The position numbers and the translations under genes are program-made. From CAVZRC01 sp963777695 (GTDB lineage Bacteria; Planctomycetota; Planctomycetia; Isosphaerales; Isosphaeraceae), in NCBI GenBank assembly GCA_963777695.1, contig CAVZRC010000004.1:1922001-1986000 (forward strand): DNA of 64,000 bases. Reading direction: 5' to 3'. Below the pieces are notes generated by a model. That model was not told the origin of the DNA and ran no database searches. It saw only the letters and a list, made by a program, of their open reading frames with translations. Below are positions 37,356-46,769 of the stretch, in pieces (the first letter of the stretch is position 1; each line of letters begins with the position of its first letter).

Positions 37356-38306
37356 TCAACCGCCGAGGATGGCCAGGTGGACGGTGCGTCGGTTGCGGGT
37401 CACGAATCCGGCGTCGCGATAGAGCCGCACGGCCGGCGTGTTGCGGAGGTCGACGGCCAGCTCGAGCCGGGGCGTGTGGGCGGCGGCCAGCTCCAGTGCG
37501 TGGCGGAGTACGGCGCGGCCCAGCCCGCGGCCGCGGGCCTCGGGCGTCAGGCCCAGGTAGACCACCTCCCAGGCGTCGCGGCCGGGGACCTCGGCCATGA
37601 GGAGGACGGCCGCGGCCTCGGGCTCGCCGGCGATCCGCCCCAGCCGCCAGCGATCGGGCACGAACAACCCGGCGGCGCGGTGGCCCTCCAGGATGTCGTC
37701 GAGCCCGCGGGTCCCTTCCAGTTCGGGCATGTCCAGGCTGCCCAGATACGTGGCCTGGAGGACGGCGCGGAACTCGAGCTCGACCTCGGAGGAAAACGGA
37801 CGCCACTCGAAGCACGGTCCGGGTACGCCCGGCGTGGATGCGACGGCCATCGACAGCGGCGTCGCCGTGTCACGCTCGAGGTAGAGCAGCTCGGTCACGC
37901 GGGGCATCCCGCCCCGGGTCAGGTCCTGGCCCGCCTGCGGGCCGGCCGATTCATCGAGCACCGCCTGCGCCAGGCGGTACCCGCGAGCCGACAGGTCGGC
38001 CATCGCCGCCTCCACCAACTCGGCGGCCAGCGCCGATCGTCGCCAGGTCGCCCGGACCTCCGGGGCCCAGACCGCCGCCGCCTTGCCGGCCAGCGCCTGC
38101 GTCAGGAGCACCCCCGTGATCCGGCCGGCCCTCGCGCGGGCAACCCACAAACCCGAGAGGTCGACTTCGCCCCGACTCGCCTCCTCCAGCACGCCGGCGA
38201 CCAGACGGTCCCGCAGCGCGGCGGGGATCCGACGGTACAGGACCGCCAGCGCCGCACCGCGCGCCTCCACCGGACACAGCATCACCCGCGGACCGAAACC
38301 CGCCAT
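37356..38306 (-). CDS. GNAT-family N-acetyltransferase, probably tandem-domain
   Basis: ATG 38306 (MAGFGPRVMLCPVEARGAAL); an upstream extension is less likely. The C-terminal GNAT domain has the acetyl-CoA binding motif YLGLTPEARGRGLGRAVLRH (R-x-x-G-x-G) and RLYRDAGFVTRNRRTVHLAI. The N-terminal half (LWVARARAGRITGVLLTQAL; ALAAELVEAAMADLSARGYR) looks like a second, weaker GNAT fold, as in mycothiol-synthase-like proteins. It transfers an acetyl group from acetyl-CoA to an unknown amine. Convergent with phoU. Confidence 0.85.
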   Translation of the reverse strand: MAGFGPRVMLCPVEARGAALAVLYRRIPAALRDRLVAGVLEEASRGEVDLSGLWVARARAGRITGVLLTQALAGKAAAVWAPEVRATWRRSALAAELVEAAMADLSARGYRLAQAVLDESAGPQAGQDLTRGGMPRVTELLYLERDTATPLSMAVASTPGVPGPCFEWRPFSSEVELEFRAVLQATYLGSLDMPELEGTRGLDDILEGHRAAGLFVPDRWRLGRIAGEPEAAAVLLMAEVPGRDAWEVVYLGLTPEARGRGLGRAVLRHALELAAAHTPRLELAVDLRNTPAVRLYRDAGFVTRNRRTVHLAILGG

Positions 38307-38658
38307 GACGATCGGCCCCGCTCCTGGAGGAATTCGAATCCGTCGGATCGGCCCGACGACGAGGCTCCAAACCGACGCGGGAGCCCTAAACGCCAAAACA
38401 AGCTCGACTCTTGGCTGTCCCTGTCGTCATCCGTCTCGTCGCCGTCTCGGGACCATTTCTTTGGCCTGTTGCCCAGGGCGAATACAGCCTATTTGGTCTC
38501 GATACGCGCGATCGGGCGATGGATCAAGTCCGAGTCTTCCGCATCGGATGATGTTTTCGCTCCGTGGGCCCGAGTTGCCCTCCCGGAACAACCTGGAAAA
38601 AAATCCAGCGCTCCGGGGTGACTTGATCGTATCATAAAGAGCGTGAGGAGGTCACGCG

Positions 38659-39420
38659 ATGCGGAAGCCGGCCAAGCCCGAGCGCAAACCAGACGCCCGT
38701 AAGGACGTCACGAAGGACGTGAGCAGCCCGGCGAAACGCACGGGACTCCGTCCGGGCCACGACGAGGCGAAGTCCGGAGTCCCGGCTCCGGACGACAGCA
38801 GCGACGTGCTGAACCTCAATGATGCGTGGCTCGTCGAGCACGCACGGCACGGCGATCATCAGGCTTTCGCCGTGCTGGTCAGGCGTTATGAGCGGAAGCT
38901 GATCCGGGTCTTGATGCGGCTGGTCCGCGAGCCCGAACAGGCCCGCGACCTGGCCCAAGAGACGTTTTACCGCGTCTATACGCGTCTGGACCGATTCGAT
39001 ACCGCGCGGCGGTTTGGTCCCTGGCTCTTCCGGGTGGGTGTTAATCTGGGGCTGGACTGGCTCCGCAGCACCAAGAGCACGCCGCCACCCGCGGCCTCGA
39101 TCGATCGGACCGACGCGAATGGACAAACGACCTTCGAACTGCCGGATCCCGACCCGAGGATCCAGACCGAACTGGCCCAGGAGGTCCACTTCGTCCTGGG
39201 GCTGATGCCGGTCAGCTATCGTACAATCCTGGTCCTCCGCGACCTGGAAGGCTTCTCCTCTTCCGAAGTGGCCGCGATCGTGGGTCGTCGCGAAGCGACG
39301 GTGCGGTGGCGATTGGCCAAGGCCCGCGAGAAATTCCGCGAGATCTGGCGGCGTCGTCAGGATGGGACGCAAGGGGAAGTCAAGGATGACAAACCAAGCG
39401 ATGGGCACGACAATGGGTAA
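38659..39420 (+). CDS. ECF RNA polymerase sigma factor
   Basis: ATG 38659 follows GAGGAGG. After a basic, disordered N-terminal extension of about 50 aa, sigma-2 reads DHQAFAVLVRRYERKLIRVL and EQARDLAQETFYRVYTRLDR. Sigma-4 reads GLMPVSYRTILVLRDLEGFS and SSEVAAIVGRREATVRWRLA. The downstream gene overlaps its end by 35 bp and encodes a zinc-finger membrane anti-sigma factor, so the pair should respond to an envelope signal. The third gene is an HtrA-like protein, a frequent target or regulator in such units. Confidence 0.9.
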   Translation: MRKPAKPERKPDARKDVTKDVSSPAKRTGLRPGHDEAKSGVPAPDDSSDVLNLNDAWLVEHARHGDHQAFAVLVRRYERKLIRVLMRLVREPEQARDLAQETFYRVYTRLDRFDTARRFGPWLFRVGVNLGLDWLRSTKSTPPPAASIDRTDANGQTTFELPDPDPRIQTELAQEVHFVLGLMPVSYRTILVLRDLEGFSSSEVAAIVGRREATVRWRLAKAREKFREIWRRRQDGTQGEVKDDKPSDGHDNG

Positions 39421-40288
39421 TCCCGCATGCGAATGGGTCCGTGCACGCCTGCCCCTCTGGGTGGGCGTCAACGATGACCCGACGGAGCGTCATGGTGACG
39501 GGGATGATCTCAGCCCCGAGCACCGCCAGTCCATCGAGGGACATCTGGGATCATGCCCTTCCTGCCGGCAGCATCGGGCGGATCTCGATCGGGCGTCCAG
39601 GGCACTGGCCACGGCGGCGGGCTCTTTGCTGGTCGCCCCGGATGCCCCGTCGCTCTGGCCGTCGCTCGAGCCGAGGATGGAGGCCCATGATGCACTCACC
39701 CGGCGGCCATGGCCGAGGGCGGCGAATCGTGCCACCCATGGAGGACTCGAAGGGTTGAGCCACCTCGATGGCGACCGGCCGCTCCGATCGGCCTGGATGC
39801 GCGACAGCCTGGGCGAAGTCCTGACGTATGCCGGGCTGTCGGGGCGGGCGACTCGGCCCCGCAACCGCCAGGCCGAGCCGGCGGATCGCGGCCGCAACGC
39901 CCCGGCACAACCGGGTTGGAGCCTGGCCTGGGTGGCCGGGACCGGAGTCGCGGCGACGGTCCTGACGCTGGTGATCGGACTGCCGGCCCTTCGTCGCCAG
40001 CACGCAGAGGCCCAGTCCATCATACGTGCCAATGCCGACCCGTTCCCGGTCCAGCCATCGGCCGCCGTCGAGGCGGACGTGCCCGCGCCTCCGATCCTCG
40101 CGGACGAACGGGATATCCCCTCGCGCGAGCTGGCGCAGGCCGAGCCGATCGCGGTGCCTCAGCCCCAGGCGACGAAACAGGAAGGGTCGCCGGCTTCCAG
40201 GCCCGCGGCGCCGTCCCGATGGAATTTCGACCTCGAGCATGGGACTCCCATGCCGCCAGACGCCCGTGATGTCAAGCCGGTGTACTGA
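39386..40288 (+). CDS. Membrane anti-sigma factor with zinc-binding motif
   Basis: ATG 39386, inside the end of the sigma gene. The N-terminal ZAS-like domain carries NPACEWVRARLPLWVG and the metal motif HLGSCPSCRQHRADLDR (H-x3-C-x2-C). It would sequester the sigma factor in the cytoplasm. One membrane helix (LAWVAGTGVAATVLTLVIGL) at about residue 180 is followed by an extracytoplasmic Pro-rich tail. The gene order sigma, anti-sigma, HtrA-like suggests release by proteolysis or ligand sensing in the envelope. Confidence 0.8.
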   Translation: MTNQAMGTTMGNPACEWVRARLPLWVGVNDDPTERHGDGDDLSPEHRQSIEGHLGSCPSCRQHRADLDRASRALATAAGSLLVAPDAPSLWPSLEPRMEAHDALTRRPWPRAANRATHGGLEGLSHLDGDRPLRSAWMRDSLGEVLTYAGLSGRATRPRNRQAEPADRGRNAPAQPGWSLAWVAGTGVAATVLTLVIGLPALRRQHAEAQSIIRANADPFPVQPSAAVEADVPAPPILADERDIPSRELAQAEPIAVPQPQATKQEGSPASRPAAPSRWNFDLEHGTPMPPDARDVKPVY

Positions 40289-40321
40289 AGCCCGACTCCC
40301 CAGGATGATTATTTGGATACC

Positions 40322-42311
40322 ATGTTTCGACCCTCCCTCCATCGCCCGGACACGAAGTCTCCCGCCGCCCGGCTGGCGATCAGGATCGCGCCGTTGCTGG
40401 CATGCGGGGCCGTGGCGGCCGGTCTGCTCTGGGTGCGGATGGGCCAATCGGGTCGGGGCCCGGCCGGTCGGCCGGCGCGGGCAGGTGTTGCGGTCGCCGA
40501 GGGCGATCGGGACACGAATGAGCCATCGGGACGGCAGCCCTCGGCCTCGTCGCGGGGTGATGCCGCGGGTCGCAGGGCCGCCAGGAGCCGGTCGGTCGAC
40601 GGTGACGGCGACGGCCATGGCGGTGCCGGCAGCGATTCGAATGTCGATGAGTTGCTCGCGGCGTGGGGGCGACTGGAGCGTCGGATCGGCCAGGCGATGG
40701 CGCGGGCCCGCGAGTCGGTCGTGGCGCTGGAATACACCGCGGCGGATGCACCGGCCGGCACGCGGCGGGTGGCCACCGGCGTGGTGATCAACAACGGCGG
40801 GGAGATCGTTTCGATCCGGATCGATCCTCCTCCCGCTCGATCGGGGCCGGGGGCAGGGAAGAACCCGGTGCCGATCGTCGCGCGCGATTTCCAGGGGCGG
40901 GGCCATGTCGCACAATGGGTGGCGGCCGACCTCGAGACCGGGTTGACCCTCCTGCGGGTCTCGCCGCGCTCCGTCGCGCCGATCCGGTCGGCCGACGACG
41001 CGCCGAAGCTGGGGAGCCAGGTGTTCATCGTCGGCAGCCCGTTCGGCATGGGCCATTCCGTGAGCCGGGGCCATGTCGCCGGCCACGACCGGGCGGTGGC
41101 GCTGGGCACCGGCCAGCTCGGCGGACTGATCCTGGTGCAGGCGCCACTCTATCCCGGCGACAGCGGCGCGGCGGTCGTGGACTTCCGCGGCGACTGGCTC
41201 GGCGTGATCCGCGGCGGGCTCGCGGTCCCGGGCTCGGCGACCGACTCCGCCTCGGCCTCGATGTCGGAGCCGTCGGCGCCGCCGTCGTCGAAGTCCGATG
41301 CGGCGGAGCCGGAGAACGACCCCACGACGGCCGCCGCGGGCCGATCCGAACCGGATACCGACTTCGGGTTCGCCATCCCGACGCGCGATGTGCTCTGGAT
41401 CGCCGGCCAGCTCCGGACCTATGGGCACGTGGACCGCGCCTACCTGGGGGTCCGGCTCGACATGAGGACCGCGACGGCCGCCGCGGCATCGACCGCGACG
41501 CCCTTCGCGCCTTCGCCCCCGGCCGCCGGCTGGAGGACCGGATCGACCGAGATCCCGAATGCATCGGCAACGATCGCGCCGGCAGACCCGGACGGCGCGC
41601 CGGCCTCGAGCGGCACCGGAGAGGGTGCGCCGCGTGATCGAGGTGCTCGCCGGGACGCCCGCGGCCCTGGCCGACCTCCGGCCCGGCGATCGCATCGTCG
41701 CATTCGACGGCCAGCCGATCCGTTCGCATCACGATTTGACCGACCGGCTCGATCGCATCCCCGCCGGCAAGCCCATCACACTCGGCGTCGTCCGCGGCGA
41801 GGATCCCCGGCGCACGCGGATCGACCTCCCGCTCCGGACCGCCAGCCGGCCGGGGCCATCGCCCGCCGGGAGCGGCCCCACGGCAACGCCGCCGGGGACC
41901 ACCTCGACGCGCGCCAGCGTGCCCGTCACGCCGACCGCTTCCCGGGCGACACCGCCGATCCAGGGACCCGCGACCCCGGTGCCGACATCACCCCCGAACC
42001 CGCCCGACGCGTCCCCCGCGCACGACGCGGCTCCGGGTCCCGGCGCGACACGATCGTCCCAACCAGCCGATCCGGACCACATGCCGGCGGATCGCGTCAC
42101 ACCCGCGACGCCGACCGATCGCGCCACGCCCTCGACCGGTTCGTTCAATGACCTGCGATTGAACCTGCCCCGCGCATTCGTCGAACGGATCGAGCAGCTC
42201 GAACGACGGCTCGAGAAGCTGGAAACCTTCTCGCCCCCCTCCACGCGGGCCCCCACTCCCGGCCCGGGCACCCCACCACGTCGCCCCGTCGACTCGGTTC
42301 GCACGCCGTAA
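40322..42311 (+). CDS. HtrA-like trypsin-fold protein with PDZ domain, catalytically degenerate, frameshifted
   Basis: ATG 40322 (MFRPSLHRPDTKSPAARLAI) with a membrane anchor (APLLACGAVAAGLLWVRMG). The trypsin-like domain includes GVVINNGGEIVSIRIDPP where HtrA has the catalytic His, and DLETGLTLLRVSPR where the catalytic Asp (T-D-L-A) is replaced by Gly. The Ser site QAPLYPGDSGAAVVDFRGDW is kept. Near 41627 the frame changes into the PDZ domain (VIEVLAGTPAALADLRPGDR), then a Pro/Thr-rich tail and a short coiled coil (FVERIEQLERRLEKLE). Lacking two triad residues, it is more likely a scaffold or sensor for the upstream sigma/anti-sigma pair than a protease. Confidence 0.75.
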
Positions 42312-42401
42312 TCACTTCGGACGCATTCTCGCCCTCGCAAGAAACCCGAAGTCTTGGTATACTGGGACGATAAACCGAGAAGCACCCGGCGGGGGCCCAC
42401 C

Positions 42402-43046
42402 ATGCCACAGGCGAAGACCAAGTCGAAGTCGAAATCAAACGCGATTTATAGCGTCCATCCCAGCGTCGTCATGGTGCAATCCTGGATCACGAGTCTCCCG
42501 CTGAAGACGGGAAGATCGCTGGATGAGTGGATTCAACTACTCGAGGAGGAAGGACCTCCTTCCGAGAAGGAACGCCGGGAGTGGCTGAAGGACCGGCATC
42601 GGCTGGGGACGAATGCCGCCGGTTGGATCGTCGACCGGGCCTCCGGTCGCGGCCTGGATGACGGCGACCCCGACGCCTACTTGAGGGCCGCCGACGGTTA
42701 TGTCGCCGCGATGTTCACCGGGCGTAAGGCCGGGCTGCGCCGGATCTACGACGAGCTGTTGAAGCTCGGCATGGGCCTGGGCGACGATGTGAGGGCCTGC
42801 CCCTGCCAGACGATCGTCCCCCTCTATCGCCGCCACGTCTTCGCCCAGATCAAGCCCGCGACCAACACGCGAATTGATTTGGGACTGTCCTTGAAGGGAG
42901 ACACCCCGGCGCCGGACCGGCTGCTGGATACCGGCGGCCTGGCCAAGAAGGATCGGATCACCCACAGGATCGCGATCGTGTCGCTCGCCGAAATCGACTC
43001 GGAAGTCAAATACTGGCTCCGATACGCCTACGATCTCGACGCCTGA
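42402..43046 (+). CDS. DUF4287/DUF5655-type protein
   Basis: ATG 42402 (MPQAKTKSKSKSNAIYSVHP). The N-terminal half fits DUF4287 (VVMVQSWITSLPLKTGRSLD ... WLKDRHRLGTNAAGWIVDRA). The C-terminal half fits DUF5655 (FTGRKAGLRRIYDELLKLGM ... KKDRITHRIAIVSLAEIDSE). These domains occur as a transport- or nucleic-acid-unrelated hypothetical family in many bacteria. Soluble and of normal length (about 215 aa); function unknown. Convergent with the response-regulator gene. Confidence 0.8.
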   Translation: MPQAKTKSKSKSNAIYSVHPSVVMVQSWITSLPLKTGRSLDEWIQLLEEEGPPSEKERREWLKDRHRLGTNAAGWIVDRASGRGLDDGDPDAYLRAADGYVAAMFTGRKAGLRRIYDELLKLGMGLGDDVRACPCQTIVPLYRRHVFAQIKPATNTRIDLGLSLKGDTPAPDRLLDTGGLAKKDRITHRIAIVSLAEIDSEVKYWLRYAYDLDA

Positions 43047-43105
43047 TCGGCCCCATGCTGGTATAGGTTCTTGATCAGGCTCGAGTCGCTCCACTCGGCT
43101 CCCGG

Positions 43106-44065
43106 TCAGGTCGCCGACGATCGATACTTGACCATGCTGATCTGGTTGCCGGTCGCGTTGAACGACACCTGATCCATGAAGGTCCGGATCAGCAGGAGGC
43201 CGCGGCCTCCGATCCGGGCCAGGTCTTCGGGCTCGACGGGGCGATCGAACAGCGACGTATCGAAGCCCGGCCCATCGTCGCCGATGACGAATCGGGCCGC
43301 GTCGCGGTCGAGCTGCATCTGCACGCGGATCCGACGCGAGCGGTACGGCTCCAATCCCCGTCGGCGTTCGGCAAGCTCGTCGAACTCCCGCTCGTCGTGC
43401 TGCCTCAACTCGGTGCTGACTTCCAGGTTGCCGTGGAACAGGGCATTGGTCAGGGCCTCTTGCAGCGCGATGCCGACCTGCATCCGGCCGGTGGGGTCGC
43501 ACAGGTTCATGGCTTCGATCTCCTCCTGTACGAGGGCCATCAGCGCCATGATCAGGTTCGGGTCGCTGTCGAGGAGGAAGGCCGACTCGCGTCGGACCAG
43601 GCAACGGAGGATTCGCCCGCGCTCGCGCCTCAATGAAGCCATGTTCAAGACTCGCCTGAGGGTCGCGAGGAGGTCGCGGGCCAGGTCCTTCTTGGGGATG
43701 TAGCCGGCGGCCCCGGCCCGGAGGGTCCGGACGGCGATCTCCTCGCTGCCGAAGGCCGTCATCAGGATCACGGAGATCTGGGGATGCTCGGCCCGCACCC
43801 GCTGGACCAGCTCCAGGCCCTCCATGTCGGGCATGATCAGGTCCGTGAGGATGACCGAGGGAGACTCGCGCACGATGGCCTCCAGCCCCTGGCCGCCATC
43901 GCAGGCATAGACCACCCTCACGTCTTTCATCGATTCCAGCAACTGGCTGACGAGATGCCGATCGAAGGCCGAGTCGTCGACGACCAGGACCGTCGCGACC
44001 TCGCTCGACGGGATCGCCGGGTCCGCATCGCTCTTCGCATCAAAATTGGTCGCGGATGGGCTCAT
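43106..44065 (-). CDS. Response regulator fused to a RsbW-like histidine-kinase-type ATPase
   Basis: ATG 44065 (MSPSATNFDAKSDADPAIPS). The receiver domain (ATVLVVDDSAFDRHLVSQLL) has the acceptor Asp in VILTDLIMPDMEGLELVQRV, Thr/Ala in LMTAFGSEEIAV and Lys in GYIPKKDLA. A helical linker leads to a HATPase_c domain with N box LQEALTNALFHGNLEVS, G1 IGDDGPGFDTSLFD and G2 GGRGLLLIRTFMDQVSF. There is no DHp domain, so it resembles anti-sigma kinases rather than sensor kinases. Phosphorylation of the receiver probably controls serine-kinase or partner-binding activity. The cognate sensor is not in this window. Confidence 0.85.
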   Translation of the reverse strand: MSPSATNFDAKSDADPAIPSSEVATVLVVDDSAFDRHLVSQLLESMKDVRVVYACDGGQGLEAIVRESPSVILTDLIMPDMEGLELVQRVRAEHPQISVILMTAFGSEEIAVRTLRAGAAGYIPKKDLARDLLATLRRVLNMASLRRERGRILRCLVRRESAFLLDSDPNLIMALMALVQEEIEAMNLCDPTGRMQVGIALQEALTNALFHGNLEVSTELRQHDEREFDELAERRRGLEPYRSRRIRVQMQLDRDAARFVIGDDGPGFDTSLFDRPVEPEDLARIGGRGLLLIRTFMDQVSFNATGNQISMVKYRSSAT

Positions 44066-44168
44066 GATGCGAACCTCTCTGGTTCGACCGCTCCGTCGCG
44101 AGATGCGCCCGCCAGGCCGATCCCGGCGATGGCTCGGAATTGTTGAAGTCGAGCGATCGCCCTCGCCT

Positions 44169-45224
44169 TCACGTCTTCCGCTTGCTCCTTCGTGGCGCGA
44201 GTTCTTTGCGGAAAGAGTCAAGGTTGGGACAGGTGGCGGCAAGACTGACGAGTTTGTTGAGCCGATCGGCGCGGATTGTCTCCAATTCGGCCCTCAAGAC
44301 TTCGGCCTCGGCCCCGAATCGAGCCACAAGGACTGTGATGACAAACGTTTCGGTTGCTTTCCGCTCGGCTTCCTGCACGGCTTCCTGCACGGCTTCCTGC
44401 ACGGCTTCCTGCACGGCTTTCGGCAAGGCTTCTTGCACGGCTTTCGGCAAGGCTTCTTGCACGGCTTCCTGCACGGCTTTCGGCAAGGCTTCCTGCACGC
44501 CTTTTTGCACGGCTTTCGGCAAGGCTTCCTGCACGGATATCCGCGTCAAATCGTCAACGACCTTCTGCAGTATCGGCGATCCCGTCTTGAACATGGCTTC
44601 TTGGTCCCCCAGCAATTGGAATAACCTCGGGTCATTATACTTCAGCCCGGCGAGGAAGTGGGTGACCACGCGCAGGCTTTCGCGCTCTTTCGGATCGGGT
44701 TCCTGTTCGATGCGGTCGCGGCAGGCGCGGAAGATCGGCTCGGGCGGGCCGTTGAACTGGGCCAGCGGCACCCAGGGGATCAGGCCGATGTCGCCGGCCG
44801 CCAGCAGATCAGCGGCGGGGATCTTCCACAATTCCACCAGCTTCCATTGGACATGAAGGCGCGTCGAGCCCTCGTCGCTCTGGATGATCAGCTCGGAGGG
44901 AATCGGCCGCTTGCCCATGGGGTGGAGGACCAGCGCCACGACCTCGGGCAGGACGCCGCGCTCGAGGTAGACCAGGAGTGCGTCATCGGCGGCCTGTTTG
45001 GCGAGCCGCTGATAGGGATAGGTGGAGATCTCCAGCACAAACAGGGTCGGCCTGGTCCGGCCCGGGCATTGGGCTTCGATCAGGCCATCGGGGAGGCGAC
45101 GGGGATGGACCGGCTCGGCCTGCACCGCCGTCCAGGGACCGATATTCCCGAAGCCCGCCATGCGAAGGATCGCGGCACCGTGGTGCTGGATCATCCATTT
45201 GCTGTTCGGGTCATAATCCTGCAT
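44169..45224 (-). CDS. Rpn/PD-(D/E)XK-type nuclease-like protein with a repeat-rich coiled coil
   Basis: ATG 45224 (MQDYDPNSKWMIQHHGAAIL). The N-terminal domain has LPDGLIEAQCPGRTRP and LFVLEISTYPYQRLAKQ, fitting the D...E-x-x pattern of PD-(D/E)XK nucleases in Rpn/putative transposase families, with DDALLVYLERGVLPEVVALV next. Residues of about 235-290 are made of VQEA and LPKA units encoded by a 12-bp repeat, giving an amphipathic helix. The C-terminus (FVITVLVARFGAEAEVLRAE ... LNKLVSLAATCPNLDSF) resembles the DUF4351 tail. Such proteins are linked to RecA-independent recombination; activity here is untested. Confidence 0.75.
   Translation of the reverse strand: MQDYDPNSKWMIQHHGAAILRMAGFGNIGPWTAVQAEPVHPRRLPDGLIEAQCPGRTRPTLFVLEISTYPYQRLAKQAADDALLVYLERGVLPEVVALVLHPMGKRPIPSELIIQSDEGSTRLHVQWKLVELWKIPAADLLAAGDIGLIPWVPLAQFNGPPEPIFRACRDRIEQEPDPKERESLRVVTHFLAGLKYNDPRLFQLLGDQEAMFKTGSPILQKVVDDLTRISVQEALPKAVQKGVQEALPKAVQEAVQEALPKAVQEALPKAVQEAVQEAVQEAVQEAERKATETFVITVLVARFGAEAEVLRAELETIRADRLNKLVSLAATCPNLDSFRKELAPRRSKRKT
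44369..44535. repeat. 12-bp tandem repeat tract (VQEA/LPKA codons)
   Basis: Units GGCTTCCTGCAC and GGCTTTCGGCAA alternate for about 14 copies inside the Rpn-like gene. Because 12 is a multiple of three, unit gain or loss keeps the frame and only lengthens or shortens the helix, so the tract is a likely length-variable locus. Confidence 0.85.
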
Positions 45225-45331
45225 CTCGGGTCCTTCCGCGATGACGAGCACCTCCCGGCCTCCGCGACCGACCTGAGTCCTCCCAACTCTTATCGGTGCG
45301 ACGCTCGCTCGATCCGCATCGGGAATCGCAT

Positions 45332-45388
45332 CTACCGGTTGCGATAGCGCCGGACCTCCTCTACCGGTTGCGATAGCGCCGGACCTCC
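45332..45388. repeat. Tandem duplication of 28-29 bp across a stop codon
   Basis: CTACCGGTTGCGATAGCGCC and the next eight bases occur at 45332 and again at 45361, a 29-bp period. The right copy encodes the last codons (EVRRYRNR) and stop of the following minus-strand gene. The left copy repeats this just after the stop and carries a second stop region. Confidence 0.85.
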
Positions 45389-46635
45389 GACACCGAGAGT
45401 CCGCCGTCGGTGGCGATGGCCCAGACGCACCATCGCATCTCGTCCGAGGTCACGCCCGTCAACGCCGGCTCGGCGACGGGCAGCGATCGCTCCCGAGGCT
45501 CGCCTGGGTAGACCTTGATCCGGCTCATCGGCCAACGGCTGCCCTTCTCGTCCAGGAGGACCTCGCCGACCTGGGCGGCGAGCGGCGCGGCTCCGGCGGG
45601 GACCTCCCAGGCGAACGACCGGAGCGTCGCCGCGAGCTTCTTGTCGTCCTCGGGGTGCAAGAGTTGGGGCGTCGGCGGGACGGCAGGCGTGTCGGCCCGA
45701 GGACGAAGGGCGATGCGGCATAACTCCGGCAAGGCCCTGACGCACCAGATATCATCTCCGACCGAGAAGGCTTTCCAGCGGGATCCTTCCCGCCGCACGA
45801 CGACCAGGACCGGATCGCCACCAATCATCGACTTGCCGCGAAACCGCATCTCGACCCTTGCGAAGGCGATCGCCTCATTGCCCCGGACCTCGACCGGCCC
45901 GGCATCCACGTCCCAGGTCCTCCGATATTCGGGGGGATCGGTGCAGCGAGACAGTTGCGGGGAGGATGACGAGGCCAAGCGCCTCAGTCGCTCCGGATCG
46001 CCGGAGACATAGGCGATCACGGCGCGCCGGGCGACCGCGACGGCCTCGGCCGGCCCGGCCGTTTGTGGGATCTCCGGCCCTGGCAAGGGCGTCTCCGGGC
46101 CCGGCTTGAGCAGCTCATCGACGGCCCTTCGACCCTCGGCCTCGTGCGGCGAACCGGCGATGAGGAACAGCCAGCGACCCGCGAAGTCGGCGCAGGGGGC
46201 GACTTCCGTCATCCACATCAATCGCTGCGATCGCACTCCGAGCAGCCGGCCCTTCGCCTCTAACTCCAGGAAGAGCCCGTTGAATCGATCCACCGTGATG
46301 AGTTCGGGGAGATGCCCGAGGCCGACGGCCTCCTCCCAACGATCGCCGAAGTCCTCGCGGGCCATGTGCTCGACCCTCGGGCGCAGCCCCGCGGCCCGGA
46401 GCAACCCGAGCAATCGGGCATGCCCGGTCCATTCGCCATCCTTCCACCGTGGGATGACCCGCTTGTCGTCCACCGACCAGATGGTGACGTCCGCGAGCTC
46501 CGCCCGTGCGCCGACCGGCGCGGGAGCGACCACCGGCTCGTCTCCCCGGGCGCAAAGCGCCGGTGCCACGAGCAGACACGACACGAGCAGCGCACGCACG
46601 AGCCCACGTACTCTCGGACAGGTCGCTACGATCAT
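45361..46635 (-). CDS. Secreted protein of unknown function (424 aa)
   Basis: ATG 46635 opens a signal peptide (MIVATCPRVRGLVRALLVSC, cleavage near LCARG). The mature part has a thioredoxin- or glutaredoxin-like feel at the start (DVTIWSVDDKRVIPRWKDGE; ITVDRFNGLFLELEAKG). A central helix-rich section (AVAVARRAVIAYVSGDPERL) recalls NTF2/SnoaL-like domains that test product damage or binding, and the C-terminus is YPGEPRERSLPV...RWCVWAI. No catalytic motif is certain. The gene ends in a tandem duplication. Likely periplasmic. Confidence 0.65.
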   Translation of the reverse strand: MIVATCPRVRGLVRALLVSCLLVAPALCARGDEPVVAPAPVGARAELADVTIWSVDDKRVIPRWKDGEWTGHARLLGLLRAAGLRPRVEHMAREDFGDRWEEAVGLGHLPELITVDRFNGLFLELEAKGRLLGVRSQRLMWMTEVAPCADFAGRWLFLIAGSPHEAEGRRAVDELLKPGPETPLPGPEIPQTAGPAEAVAVARRAVIAYVSGDPERLRRLASSSSPQLSRCTDPPEYRRTWDVDAGPVEVRGNEAIAFARVEMRFRGKSMIGGDPVLVVVRREGSRWKAFSVGDDIWCVRALPELCRIALRPRADTPAVPPTPQLLHPEDDKKLAATLRSFAWEVPAGAAPLAAQVGEVLLDEKGSRWPMSRIKVYPGEPRERSLPVAEPALTGVTSDEMRWCVWAIATDGGLSVSEVRRYRNR

Positions 46636-46769
46636 GATGCACCCCGTTGATGATGGAAAGCGTGCCGGCCCCGGCCGGGAGAAAGGACGCCCCATCACCG
46701 ATCATCGACAAATGTCAAAGACCGGTCAAGGCGCCGGCATCCGGGTCGAAGAGCGAACGCTCCGCCTGC

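Noticed and set aside
44369..44535. CRISPR array
   Set aside because: The repeats are 12 bp, contiguous without spacers and in frame within a coding region.
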